A stretch of DNA of 41,369 nucleotides from Bradyrhizobium sacchari (GTDB taxonomy: Bacteria > Pseudomonadota > Alphaproteobacteria > Rhizobiales > Xanthobacteraceae): positions 1 to 41,369 of the forward strand of contig NZ_LWIG01000032.1 in assembly GCF_002068095.1 (NCBI RefSeq). Reading direction: 5' to 3'. The position numbers were made by a program, and so were the translations under genes. Below the pieces are notes generated by a model. The model was given only the letters and a program-made list of their open reading frames with translations. It ran no database searches and was not told where the DNA came from. Shown piece by piece: positions 26,989 through 34,693 of the stretch (within the stretch, counting starts at the first letter, position 1; the number at the start of each line of letters is the position of its first letter).

Positions 26989-28527
26989 ATGAAAATTCGC
27001 TTCCTTTTCCTTCTCCCATTGCTCGTTTCGCTCGTCCCGACTGCCCCATCCCTGGCGGCCGGCGACCGCTTTGCGCTGGTCATCGGCAACGCTAAATATC
27101 CCGATGCGGATGCTCCGCTGAAGGAACCCCTCAACGATGCGCGCGACATCGCCGACGAGCTCAAGCGCGACGGCTTCTCGGTCGAGATCGGCGAGAATCT
27201 GACCGGCGACGGCATGCGCCGCGCCTTCGACAAGCTCTATGGCAAGATCAAGCCCGGCTCGGTGGCGCTGGTGTTCTTCAGCGGCTTCGGCATCCAGTCG
27301 GCGCGCCAGAGCTACATGCTGCCGGTCGATGCGCAGATCTGGACCGAATCCGACGTGCGCCGCGACGGTTTCAGCCTCGAGACCGTGCTCGGCGAACTCA
27401 ACACGCGCGGCGCCGGCGTCAAGATCGCGCTGATCGACGCCTCCCGGCGCAACCCGTTCGAACGCCGGTTCCGAAGCTTCTCGGCCGGCCTGACGCCCGT
27501 GATCGCGCCGAACGGCACGCTGGTGATGTATTCGGCGGCGCTGGCCTCGGTGGTCTCGGACGCCGGCGGCGAGCACAGCCTGTTCGTGCAGGAACTGCTC
27601 AAGGAAATCCGCGTCCCCGACCTGATGGCCGAGGAGACGCTGAACCGCACCAAGATGGGCGTCACCCGCGCCTCGCGCGGCGAGCAGGTGCCGTGGATCT
27701 CCTCCTCGCTGGCCGAGGATTTCTCCTTCATTCCGGGAGCCGCCGGGTCGCGCCCGACAACAACGACCACGGCACCGCCGCCGGCGCCGCCCGTGGTCGC
27801 CAACAACCCGCCCCCGGCACCGCCCACGCCACCGTCACCGCCGGCACCGCCCGCGCCCTCGAAGCCGGCCGACACGGCTGCTGCGCCGGCGCCGCCACCG
27901 GCGCCCGCTCCGGCTCCGTCACCGAAGCCGCAGGTCGAGGCCGCCCTGCCCCCGCCGCCACCGCCGGCGAAACCGGCCGATCCCGCACCCGCGCCGAACG
28001 CGGATGGCGGGCCGAGCGCGGCGGCTCTCGCGGAAGATCCCACCATCAAGGGCCTGACGGCCAAGCTCGCCGCCAATCCGGATGACGTGAACGCGCTGTA
28101 CCGGCGCGGCCAGGTCTATGCCAGCAAGGGCGCCTATAACCTCGCCATCAAGGATTTCGACGACACGCTCCGGATCAATTCGAAGGATGTCGAGGCGCTG
28201 AACAACCGCTGCTGGACGCGCACCGTGGTTGGCGACCTCCAGGGCGCGCTGAAGGATTGCAACGAGGCGTTGCGGCTGCGGCCGAACTTCGTCGATGCGC
28301 TGGACAGCCGCGGCCTCGTCAATCTGAAGTCGGGTGCGGTCAAGAACGCGATCGCCGATTTCGATGCGGCCCTGAGGATCAATCCGCGCCTGACCTCCTC
28401 GCTCTACGGACGGGGCCTTGCCAAGCAGCGTAACGGCTCCGCCCAGGAAGGCGCCCTCGACATTGCCAACGCCAAGGCGATGGATCCGAACATCGTTCAG
28501 GAATTCGCAAGCTACGGAGTCCGCTAG
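26989..28527 (+). CDS. Exported caspase-fold (C14) pseudo-enzyme with TPR repeats
   Basis: This 512-residue protein has a signal peptide (ending near SLA-AGDR, residue 24). The peptidase C14/caspase-like domain spans about 25-245 (FALVIGNAKYPDA, PLNDARDIADEL). The catalytic His position reads FFSGFG (F100 instead of His in SGHG) and the catalytic Cys position reads IDASRRNPF (S152 instead of Cys in DACRxNPF), so proteolysis is not expected. A Pro/Ala-rich linker (about 260-340) precedes at least three TPR-like repeats to the end (ALYRRGQVYASKGAYNLAIKDFDD, ALNNRCWTRTVVGDLQGALKDCNEAL). A role as an envelope scaffold is inferred. The ATG at 26989 fits the signal peptide; an earlier in-frame start at 26923 adds a charged stretch. 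Confidence 0.85.
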   Translation: MKIRFLFLLPLLVSLVPTAPSLAAGDRFALVIGNAKYPDADAPLKEPLNDARDIADELKRDGFSVEIGENLTGDGMRRAFDKLYGKIKPGSVALVFFSGFGIQSARQSYMLPVDAQIWTESDVRRDGFSLETVLGELNTRGAGVKIALIDASRRNPFERRFRSFSAGLTPVIAPNGTLVMYSAALASVVSDAGGEHSLFVQELLKEIRVPDLMAEETLNRTKMGVTRASRGEQVPWISSSLAEDFSFIPGAAGSRPTTTTTAPPPAPPVVANNPPPAPPTPPSPPAPPAPSKPADTAAAPAPPPAPAPAPSPKPQVEAALPPPPPPAKPADPAPAPNADGGPSAAALAEDPTIKGLTAKLAANPDDVNALYRRGQVYASKGAYNLAIKDFDDTLRINSKDVEALNNRCWTRTVVGDLQGALKDCNEALRLRPNFVDALDSRGLVNLKSGAVKNAIADFDAALRINPRLTSSLYGRGLAKQRNGSAQEGALDIANAKAMDPNIVQEFASYGVR

Positions 28528-28599
28528 CATTTTTTTGGGCTCAGGCAGCTGACGCCTCGAACCTTGGCGGCTCACGGAAGACTAACGGTCGGATGCCGC

Positions 28600-28622
28600 A
28601 GGCGGCCTTTCCCGGGCCGCCT
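28600..28622 (+). promoter_or_regulatory. Hairpin between caspase-fold and OmpA-family genes
   Basis: An 8-bp stem AGGCGGCC / GGCCGCCT with a seven-base loop lies between the two genes. No T-run follows, so attenuation or RNA stability is as likely as termination. Confidence 0.35.
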
Positions 28623-28673
28623 ATTGCAGGAATTTTGGAACCGCGCGAGCTCGCGGCGCAGGAGGGACTTGCT

Positions 28674-29348
28674 ATGAGATTGGCTGCAAAGGGACTGACC
28701 GCGATTCTGTCCATCATGGCCATCGGCGCGACGCTGTCGCTGCCGGCCGCCCCCGCATTCGCCGGCGATGACGGCAACAGCAAGAACGTCACCGAGGACG
28801 AGATCGTGCGCGCGCTGGCGCCCCCGGCGAAGAAGCCGTTGACCCGCGGCCTCTCGATCGGCGCGCCGCAGGCCGACCCCGCGCCGAATGCGGCCGAGAC
28901 CAAGCTGATCCAGTCCGTGCGCGGCCGCTCCACGCGCTCGCTGTCGTCGACCGAGCGCGAGGAGATCGCCTCTGCCGCCAAGGACAAGCCGAACATCGAT
29001 CTCGAGATCACCTTCGACTACAACTCGGCCAATATCAGCGCCAAATCCATGTCTTCCGTGCAGGCGCTCGGCCGCGCGCTGACCAGCCCCGACCTCAAGG
29101 GCTCGACCTTCGTGGTCGCCGGCCACACCGACGCCGCTGGCAGCGAGGCCTACAACCAGGACCTGTCGGAGCGCCGCGCAGATTCGATCAAGCGCTACCT
29201 GGTCGAGAAGTACAGCATCGCCGCGACCGATCTCGTCACCGTCGGCTACGGCAAGAGCAAGCTGAAGGACCCGAGCCAGCCGATGGCCGAGGTCAACCGC
29301 CGCGTGCAGGTCGTCAATATGGAAAACAAGACCACTGCGTCGAAATAG
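28674..29348 (+). CDS. OmpA-family C-terminal domain protein, exported
   Basis: This 224-residue protein has a signal peptide ending near AFA-GDD (about residue 30) and no lipobox cysteine. The OmpA/MotB domain occupies about 105-215 (ITFDYNSANISAKSM, VVAGHTDAAGSEAYNQDLSERRADSIKRYLV), which binds peptidoglycan in this family. GGAGGGACTTGCT precedes the ATG. It follows the caspase-fold gene by 146 bases and may be co-transcribed with it. Confidence 0.92.
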   Translation: MRLAAKGLTAILSIMAIGATLSLPAAPAFAGDDGNSKNVTEDEIVRALAPPAKKPLTRGLSIGAPQADPAPNAAETKLIQSVRGRSTRSLSSTEREEIASAAKDKPNIDLEITFDYNSANISAKSMSSVQALGRALTSPDLKGSTFVVAGHTDAAGSEAYNQDLSERRADSIKRYLVEKYSIAATDLVTVGYGKSKLKDPSQPMAEVNRRVQVVNMENKTTASK

Positions 29349-29408
29349 GCGCGACGCAATCCTTTGAATGACCAATCGTGATGTGGTGTAAAGTCTCGCT
29401 TCCAAAGC

Positions 29409-29432
29409 GCGTCCCGCAGCCGTGCGGGACGC
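29409..29432 (+). terminator. Terminator-like hairpin after the OmpA-family gene
   Basis: A perfect 10-bp stem GCGTCCCGCA / TGCGGGACGC with a four-base loop is followed by a weakly T-rich tail (TGCTTCATTTC). It probably separates the OmpA gene from the efflux operon. Confidence 0.6.
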
Positions 29433-29505
29433 TGCTTCATTTCAGGGAAACGCTCTTCATGGACCTCGTACGGATGGCCGTGAGCCAGGCCAGGATGATC
29501 CGGCG

Positions 29506-30435
29506 ATGAACCTCTCCGAATACCTCAAGCCAGCCGGAACCGTGGCCTTCGTCGTCGCTCTCGGCGTCGGCTATTATCTGTTCGAGCATCGGCGTCGTCC
29601 CGAGGTGAAGGAGACGCCGAGCGAGGCGCTCGTTATCGTGACGAAGTCGACCAATGCCTGCTTCTCCGATCTGGTACGGGTGACCGGTTTCTTCGTGCCG
29701 CGCCGCGAGGCGGTCGTCGTCGCCGACCAGGAAGGCTCCCGGGTCACCGACCTCTTCGTCACCGAAGGCACTCTTGTCACCGACAATCAGGAGCTGGCGC
29801 GCCTGACCGCGCCGCCGCAGATCCCGGGCCAGCCGCAGCGGCCGGGCCCGCAAGGCCCTATCTCGCTGAAGGCGCCTGCGCCTGGTCTCGTCACCGAGGT
29901 GCGTACCATCGTCGGCGCGCCCGCTTCCCCACAGGCCGGCCCGATGTTCCGCATTGCCGTGAACAACGAGATCGAGCTCGACGCCCAGGTTCCGGCAGTG
30001 CACATGCCCAAGCTCAGCCCCGGCGCGACCGTGCGCATCAGCCGCGACGATGCGCCCGATCTGATCGGACGCGTGCGGCTGGTCGCACCCGAGATCGACC
30101 GCGCCACGCAGCTCGGCCGCGTCCGCATCAGCGTCACCAACAATCCCTCGCTGAAGGTCGGCGTGTTCGCGCGCGCCTCGATCGACGCCAAGCGAAGCTG
30201 CGGCGTCGCGGTTCCCAAGACCGCGATCGACCATCTCACCGTGCAGGTCGTCAAAGGCAACATTGTCGAGACGCGCAAGGTGCGGGTCGGACTGTCGTCC
30301 GACACCGCGACGGAAATCCTGGAAGGGCTCGACGTCGGCGAAATCGTCGTGGCCGACGCCGGCTCTTCGCTGCATGACGGCGACCAGATCAAGACCATGT
30401 TCGCCGATGAACTCGATCGCACGCGGGTACGCTGA
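29506..30435 (+). CDS. RND efflux periplasmic adaptor (membrane fusion protein)
   Basis: This 309-residue protein has one N-terminal membrane anchor (about 10-27) and no lipobox. The HlyD/MFP pattern is visible: a barrel-sandwich (lipoyl-like) part (about 60-145: VTGFFVPRREAVVVADQEGSRVTDLFVTEGTLV, ISLKAPAPGLVTEV), but with almost no coiled-coil hairpin between its halves, then a beta-barrel and membrane-proximal domain. The stop overlaps the start of the pump gene (TGATG), implying coupled translation. The short hairpin is unusual for adaptors that dock on a TolC-type channel; no outer-membrane gene follows. Confidence 0.88.
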   Translation: MNLSEYLKPAGTVAFVVALGVGYYLFEHRRRPEVKETPSEALVIVTKSTNACFSDLVRVTGFFVPRREAVVVADQEGSRVTDLFVTEGTLVTDNQELARLTAPPQIPGQPQRPGPQGPISLKAPAPGLVTEVRTIVGAPASPQAGPMFRIAVNNEIELDAQVPAVHMPKLSPGATVRISRDDAPDLIGRVRLVAPEIDRATQLGRVRISVTNNPSLKVGVFARASIDAKRSCGVAVPKTAIDHLTVQVVKGNIVETRKVRVGLSSDTATEILEGLDVGEIVVADAGSSLHDGDQIKTMFADELDRTRVR

Positions 30436-33400
30436 TGGCTCTCAATATTTCGGCATGGTCGATCCGTCACCCGCTGCCGTCGGTCGTCTTTTCGATCATC
30501 CTGCTGGTGCTCGGCTGGACCTCGTTCGTGAAGCTCGCGGTGACGCGGCTGCCCTCGGCCGACATCCCCGTGATCTCGGTCGCGGTGTCGCAATTCGGCG
30601 CGGCCCCGGCCGAGCTTGAATCCCAGGTCACCAAGACCATCGAAGACGCGGTGTCCGGCGTCGAGGGCGTCAGGCACATCACGTCGTCGATCACCGACGG
30701 CCTGTCGCTGACCACCATCCAGTTCGCGCTGGAGACCAACACCGACCGCGCGCTCAACGACGTCAAGGACGCGGTGACTCGCGTGCGCTCGAACCTGCCG
30801 CAGAACGTCACCGAGCCGCTGATCCAGCGCGTCGACGTGATCGGCCTGCCGATCGTCACCTATGCCGCGATCTCGCCCGGCAAGACGCCGGAGCAGCTGT
30901 CCTATTTCGTCGACGACGTGGTCAAGCGCGCGCTGCAGGGCGTGCGCGGCGTCGCCCAGGTCGAGCGCATCGGCGGTGTCGAGCGCGAGATCCTGGTCTC
31001 GCTCGATCCCGACCGCCTGCAGGCGATGGGGCTGACCGCGGTCAATGTCAGCCAGAGCCTGCGCGGCACCAATGTCGACGTCGCCGGGGGCCGCGCCGAG
31101 ATCGGCAAGAACGACCAGGCGATCCGCACGCTCGCCGGCGCCAAGACGCTGAGCGATCTCGCCGGCACCATGGTCCCGCTGTTCGGCGGCGGCGAGGTGC
31201 GGCTGGACGATCTCGGCACCGTCACCGACACCATCGCCGACCGCCGCACATTCGCCCGCTTCAACGGCGAGCCGGTGGTCGCGCTCGGCATCAAGCGCTC
31301 CAAGGGCGCCAGCGACGTGAAGGTCGCGGCCGCCGTGCAAAAACGCATCGACGCGCTGAAGGCGGCTTATCCCGACGTCGACCTCAAGCTGATCGACACC
31401 TCGGTCGAATACACCAACGGCAATTACGAAGCGGCGATCTCCACCCTGTTTGAGGGCGCCATCCTCGCCGTCGTGATCGTGCTGCTGTTCCTGCGCGACC
31501 TGCGCGCGACCATCATCGCCGCGATCTCGCTGCCGCTGTCGATCTTCCCGGCATTCTGGGCCATGGATCTGCTCGGCTTCTCGCTGAACCTTGTCAGCTT
31601 CCTCGCCATCACGCTATCGACGGGTATTCTGGTCGACGACGCCATCGTCGAGATCGAGAACATCGTCCGGCACATGAACATGGGCAAATCGCCCTACCGT
31701 GCCGCGCTGGAAGCGGCGGACGAGATCGGCCTCGCGGTGATCGCGATCTCGCTCACGATCATCGCGATCTTTGCACCCGCGAGCTTCATGTCGGGCATCG
31801 CCGGGCAGTTCTTCAAGCAGTTCGGCATAACCGTGTCGGTGCAGGTGTTCTTCTCGCTGCTCGCCGCGCGCTTCGTGACGCCGGTGCTGGCCGCCTACTT
31901 CCTCAAGCATGGCCATCACGAGGAGCCACCGCCCGGGCGCATCTTGCGGTCCTATCATGGGATCGTGTCCTGGTCGGTGAAGCACTATTTCATCACGGTG
32001 CTGATCGGCTTCGGCATCTTCGCGGCCTCGATCTGGAGCATCACGCTGCTGCCGCAGGGCTTCCTGCCCGCGCAGGACAGCGCGCGTTCGCTGCTGGCGC
32101 TCGAGCTGCCGCCGGGCACCCAGCTCGCCTACACCGAGAAGGTTACCGAGGACATCGTCGCGCGGCTGCGCAAGCGGCCGGAGGTGAAGAGCATTTTCGT
32201 GGACGGCGGGCGCGTCCCGCCCGGCACCCAGGAAGTCCGGCGCGCCGCCCTGATCATCAACTATACCCCCAAGGCCGACCGCGACATCACGCAGCGCGAG
32301 CTGGAATTCTCGATCAGCCAGGAGCTGGAAAACATCCCGGACATCCGCTTCTGGTTCCTCGACGAGAACGGCCTGCGCGCGATCTCGCTGGTCGTGACCG
32401 GCGTCGACGCCAACATCGTCAACAACGTCGCCAGCGAGCTCGCGACGCAGATGAAGCGGATTCCGACCATCTCCAACGTGATCTCGGAAACCACGCTGGA
32501 GCGGCCCGAGCTGCGCATCGAGCCGCGCGCCGATCTCGCCGCGCGCCTCGGCGTCTCGACCGAAAGCCTGTCGCAGACCATCCGCGTCGCCACCATCGGC
32601 GACGTCGGACCGGCGCTCGCGAAGTTCGACGTCGGCGACCGCCTGGTGCCGGTCCGGGTGCAGCTCGAGGACGCCGCGCGCGGCAATCTGAAGACGCTCG
32701 AGCAATTGCGCGTGCCGCTCGGCGAGCACGGCGAGAAGGGCGGCGTGCCGCTCTCGGTCATCGCCGACGTCAAGCTCGACCAGGGCCCGACCAGCATCAA
32801 CCGCTACGACCGCGAGCGGCAGGCGACCGTCGCCGCCGATCTCGTCGGCTCCGCCGCGCTCGGCGACGCCACCAAGAAAATTTACGATCTGCCCGTGATG
32901 AAGACCTTGCCGAAGAGCGTGAAGGTCTCACCCTCCGGCGATGCTGAAAGCCTGAACGAACTGTCCGACGGCTTCGCCACCGCGATCACGGCGGGCCTGA
33001 TGATGGTCTATGCGGTGCTGGTGTTGCTGTTCGGCACCTTCCTGCAGCCGATCACCATCCTGTTCTCGCTGCCGCTCTCGATCGGCGGCGCGATCGCCGC
33101 CCTGCTCATCACCGGCAAGCAGCTCACGACGCCGGTGTGGATCGGCATCCTGATGCTGATGGGCATCGTCACCAAGAACGCGATCATGCTGGTGGAATTC
33201 GCCATCGAATCCATCCGCGACGGCAAGCCGCGCGAGGAAGCGATGATCGACGCCGGTATGAAGCGCGCCCGCCCGATCGTGATGACCACGATCGCGATGG
33301 CCGCCGGCATGATGCCAAGCGCGCTCGCGGTCGGCGCCGGCGGCGAGTTCCGCTCGCCGATGGCGCTCGCGGTGATCGGCGGCCTGATCTTCTCGACCAT

Positions 33401-33584
33401 CCTGTCGCTGGTGTTCGTGCCCGCGATGTTCATGGTGATGGACGATCTCGGCGCCCTGATCTGGCGGTTTGGCAAGCGGCTGATCGTGCACAGCGAGGAT
33501 GCGGAAACGGACGGTCATCACGGAGCCGCGCCAGCGGCGGCGCCGCCGGCGCCGAAGAGCATCGTGCACCCGGCGGCGGAGTAG
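30435..33584 (+). CDS. RND efflux pump inner-membrane transporter (HAE1-like)
   Basis: This 1049-residue proton-driven exporter has the standard twelve-segment RND plan. The proton-relay residues are present: D401 and D402 in TGILVDDAIVE (TM4) and K914 in GIVTKNAIMLVEFA (TM10), matching D407, D408 and K940 of AcrB. The pattern is of the HAE1 (drug/hydrophobic) class rather than heavy-metal HME. The C-terminus is Ala/Pro-rich. The start overlaps the adaptor stop by one base. The substrate is unknown. Confidence 0.95.
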   Translation: MALNISAWSIRHPLPSVVFSIILLVLGWTSFVKLAVTRLPSADIPVISVAVSQFGAAPAELESQVTKTIEDAVSGVEGVRHITSSITDGLSLTTIQFALETNTDRALNDVKDAVTRVRSNLPQNVTEPLIQRVDVIGLPIVTYAAISPGKTPEQLSYFVDDVVKRALQGVRGVAQVERIGGVEREILVSLDPDRLQAMGLTAVNVSQSLRGTNVDVAGGRAEIGKNDQAIRTLAGAKTLSDLAGTMVPLFGGGEVRLDDLGTVTDTIADRRTFARFNGEPVVALGIKRSKGASDVKVAAAVQKRIDALKAAYPDVDLKLIDTSVEYTNGNYEAAISTLFEGAILAVVIVLLFLRDLRATIIAAISLPLSIFPAFWAMDLLGFSLNLVSFLAITLSTGILVDDAIVEIENIVRHMNMGKSPYRAALEAADEIGLAVIAISLTIIAIFAPASFMSGIAGQFFKQFGITVSVQVFFSLLAARFVTPVLAAYFLKHGHHEEPPPGRILRSYHGIVSWSVKHYFITVLIGFGIFAASIWSITLLPQGFLPAQDSARSLLALELPPGTQLAYTEKVTEDIVARLRKRPEVKSIFVDGGRVPPGTQEVRRAALIINYTPKADRDITQRELEFSISQELENIPDIRFWFLDENGLRAISLVVTGVDANIVNNVASELATQMKRIPTISNVISETTLERPELRIEPRADLAARLGVSTESLSQTIRVATIGDVGPALAKFDVGDRLVPVRVQLEDAARGNLKTLEQLRVPLGEHGEKGGVPLSVIADVKLDQGPTSINRYDRERQATVAADLVGSAALGDATKKIYDLPVMKTLPKSVKVSPSGDAESLNELSDGFATAITAGLMMVYAVLVLLFGTFLQPITILFSLPLSIGGAIAALLITGKQLTTPVWIGILMLMGIVTKNAIMLVEFAIESIRDGKPREEAMIDAGMKRARPIVMTTIAMAAGMMPSALAVGAGGEFRSPMALAVIGGLIFSTILSLVFVPAMFMVMDDLGALIWRFGKRLIVHSEDAETDGHHGAAPAAAPPAPKSIVHPAAE

Positions 33585-33729
33585 TCGCGATGCCAGAAGC
33601 ACAGGACGTGCCTGCAAAGCGACGCTCATGAGCCTGACATTGCGGAACATCGTCTTCGCTACGAAACGTTCAAGCGCACCTGTCAAGCCGTACCGCTGGA
33701 GGCCGTCAAAGCGGGGGTCTCCAGTTGGG

Positions 33730-33744
33730 GCTCCTCTGAGGAGC
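33730..33744. terminator. Possible terminator between RND and crp-type genes
   Basis: GCTCCTC-T-GAGGAGC is a short perfect palindrome between converging genes, flanked by GGGG and CCCC. There is no T-run, so support is weak. Confidence 0.3.
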
Positions 33745-33784
33745 TATCGCGCCCCGACGCGATTGACGTGCGCAGCTAGCGACT

Positions 33785-34459
33785 TCACTCGTTCCGCGCG
33801 ATCGCCGTCAGCTTGGTCATGTTCCGCAGCAATATCCGGCCGCGCTGGAGATCGAGGATGGCTTCCTTGCGCCAGGCCTGGAGCTGGCGGTTGACGCTCT
33901 CGCGGGCGGCGCCGACGAAGACGCCGAGCTGCTCCTGCGAGATATGCACCTCCGAGCCGAAATCGGCGGCGAGCGCGCAGAGCCGTCGCGCCAGGCGCAC
34001 CGGGAGCGGCTGCAGCATGGACTCTTCCATGCGCTCGCTCTGCCAACGGATGCGCTGGCACAATAGCGCGATGATCTTGATCGCGACCTTCGGCTCGCGC
34101 TCGAGGAAGCCGAGGAAGTCTTCGCGCCGCAGCACGAACAGTTCACTGGCCTCGCCGGCTGTTGCGTCTGCCGTACGGTTCTGGCCGTCCAGCACCGCGA
34201 CCTCGCCGAACAGATCGCCCGGCCCCATGAAGTTCAGCGTCAGCCGGCTGCCGTCGGAGGCGCCGGTCTCGATGCGGACCTGGCCGCGGCGCACGCCGAA
34301 CAGCGCGTCCCCGGCATCGCCCTTCTGGAACAGCACCTCGCCATTCGCCAGATGTTGGGTATGGCACAGATGGGACAGCCGCTGGAGCTCGTCCGCGCCG
34401 AGATCGGCGAACATCGGGTTCATCTTCAGGATGACCGCAAATTCGGCCTGTTTGCTCAT
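33785..34459 (-). CDS. Crp/Fnr family regulator with CRP-type cAMP site and recognition helix
   Basis: This 224-residue transcription factor has a cyclic-nucleotide domain (about 15-125) with FGEVAVL (E86) and NRTADATA (R95, T96), the residues that hold the phosphate and ribose of cAMP in CRP. No Fnr-type cysteine cluster is present. The helix-turn-helix (about 172-195) has a recognition helix ARESVNR: R186, E187 and R191 keep the spacing of R180, E181 and R185 that read TGTGA in E. coli CRP. AAGGAC precedes the ATG. A near-perfect CRP site lies 91 bases upstream, so autoregulation is likely. An adenylate cyclase gene lies 2.5 kb downstream. Confidence 0.9.
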   Translation of the reverse strand: MSKQAEFAVILKMNPMFADLGADELQRLSHLCHTQHLANGEVLFQKGDAGDALFGVRRGQVRIETGASDGSRLTLNFMGPGDLFGEVAVLDGQNRTADATAGEASELFVLRREDFLGFLEREPKVAIKIIALLCQRIRWQSERMEESMLQPLPVRLARRLCALAADFGSEVHISQEQLGVFVGAARESVNRQLQAWRKEAILDLQRGRILLRNMTKLTAIARNE

Positions 34460-34549
34460 TTCAACGTCCTTGTAAATTTGCTTGTCAATGTCGCCGGCAA
34501 TCGCTTGGAACCATCAGCACCAGGATCGCGTAAAACCGCGCCGGAGAAG

Positions 34550-34565
34550 TGTGTCATAAGTCACA
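34550..34565. promoter_or_regulatory. CRP-type site (TGTGT-N6-TCACA) between crp-type gene and asmA
   Basis: TGTGT CATAAG TCACA matches nine of ten consensus bases. It is 91 bases upstream of the crp-type gene and 129 bases upstream of asmA, so it could serve both. Confidence 0.6.
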
Positions 34566-34693
34566 TAACTTTGCAGCACCCCCTGACTATTTTTGACCGC
34601 TTGGAGCGGCTTCCCGTCCGGGGATAAACTCACGCACAAGGGACGGGTGAGCGGCCGGTTTCGGCGCCGTTCGTACGTCGTTGGAAAGTCGAT

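Noticed and set aside
25788..27233. Extended lactonase of 481 residues
   Set aside because: The extra N-terminus overlaps the divergent promoter region and the caspase-fold gene and has no domain; the ATG at 26594 has a ribosome site.
33590..33631. 13-codon open frame after the RND gene
   Set aside because: No ribosome site or similarity; too short to support without expression data.
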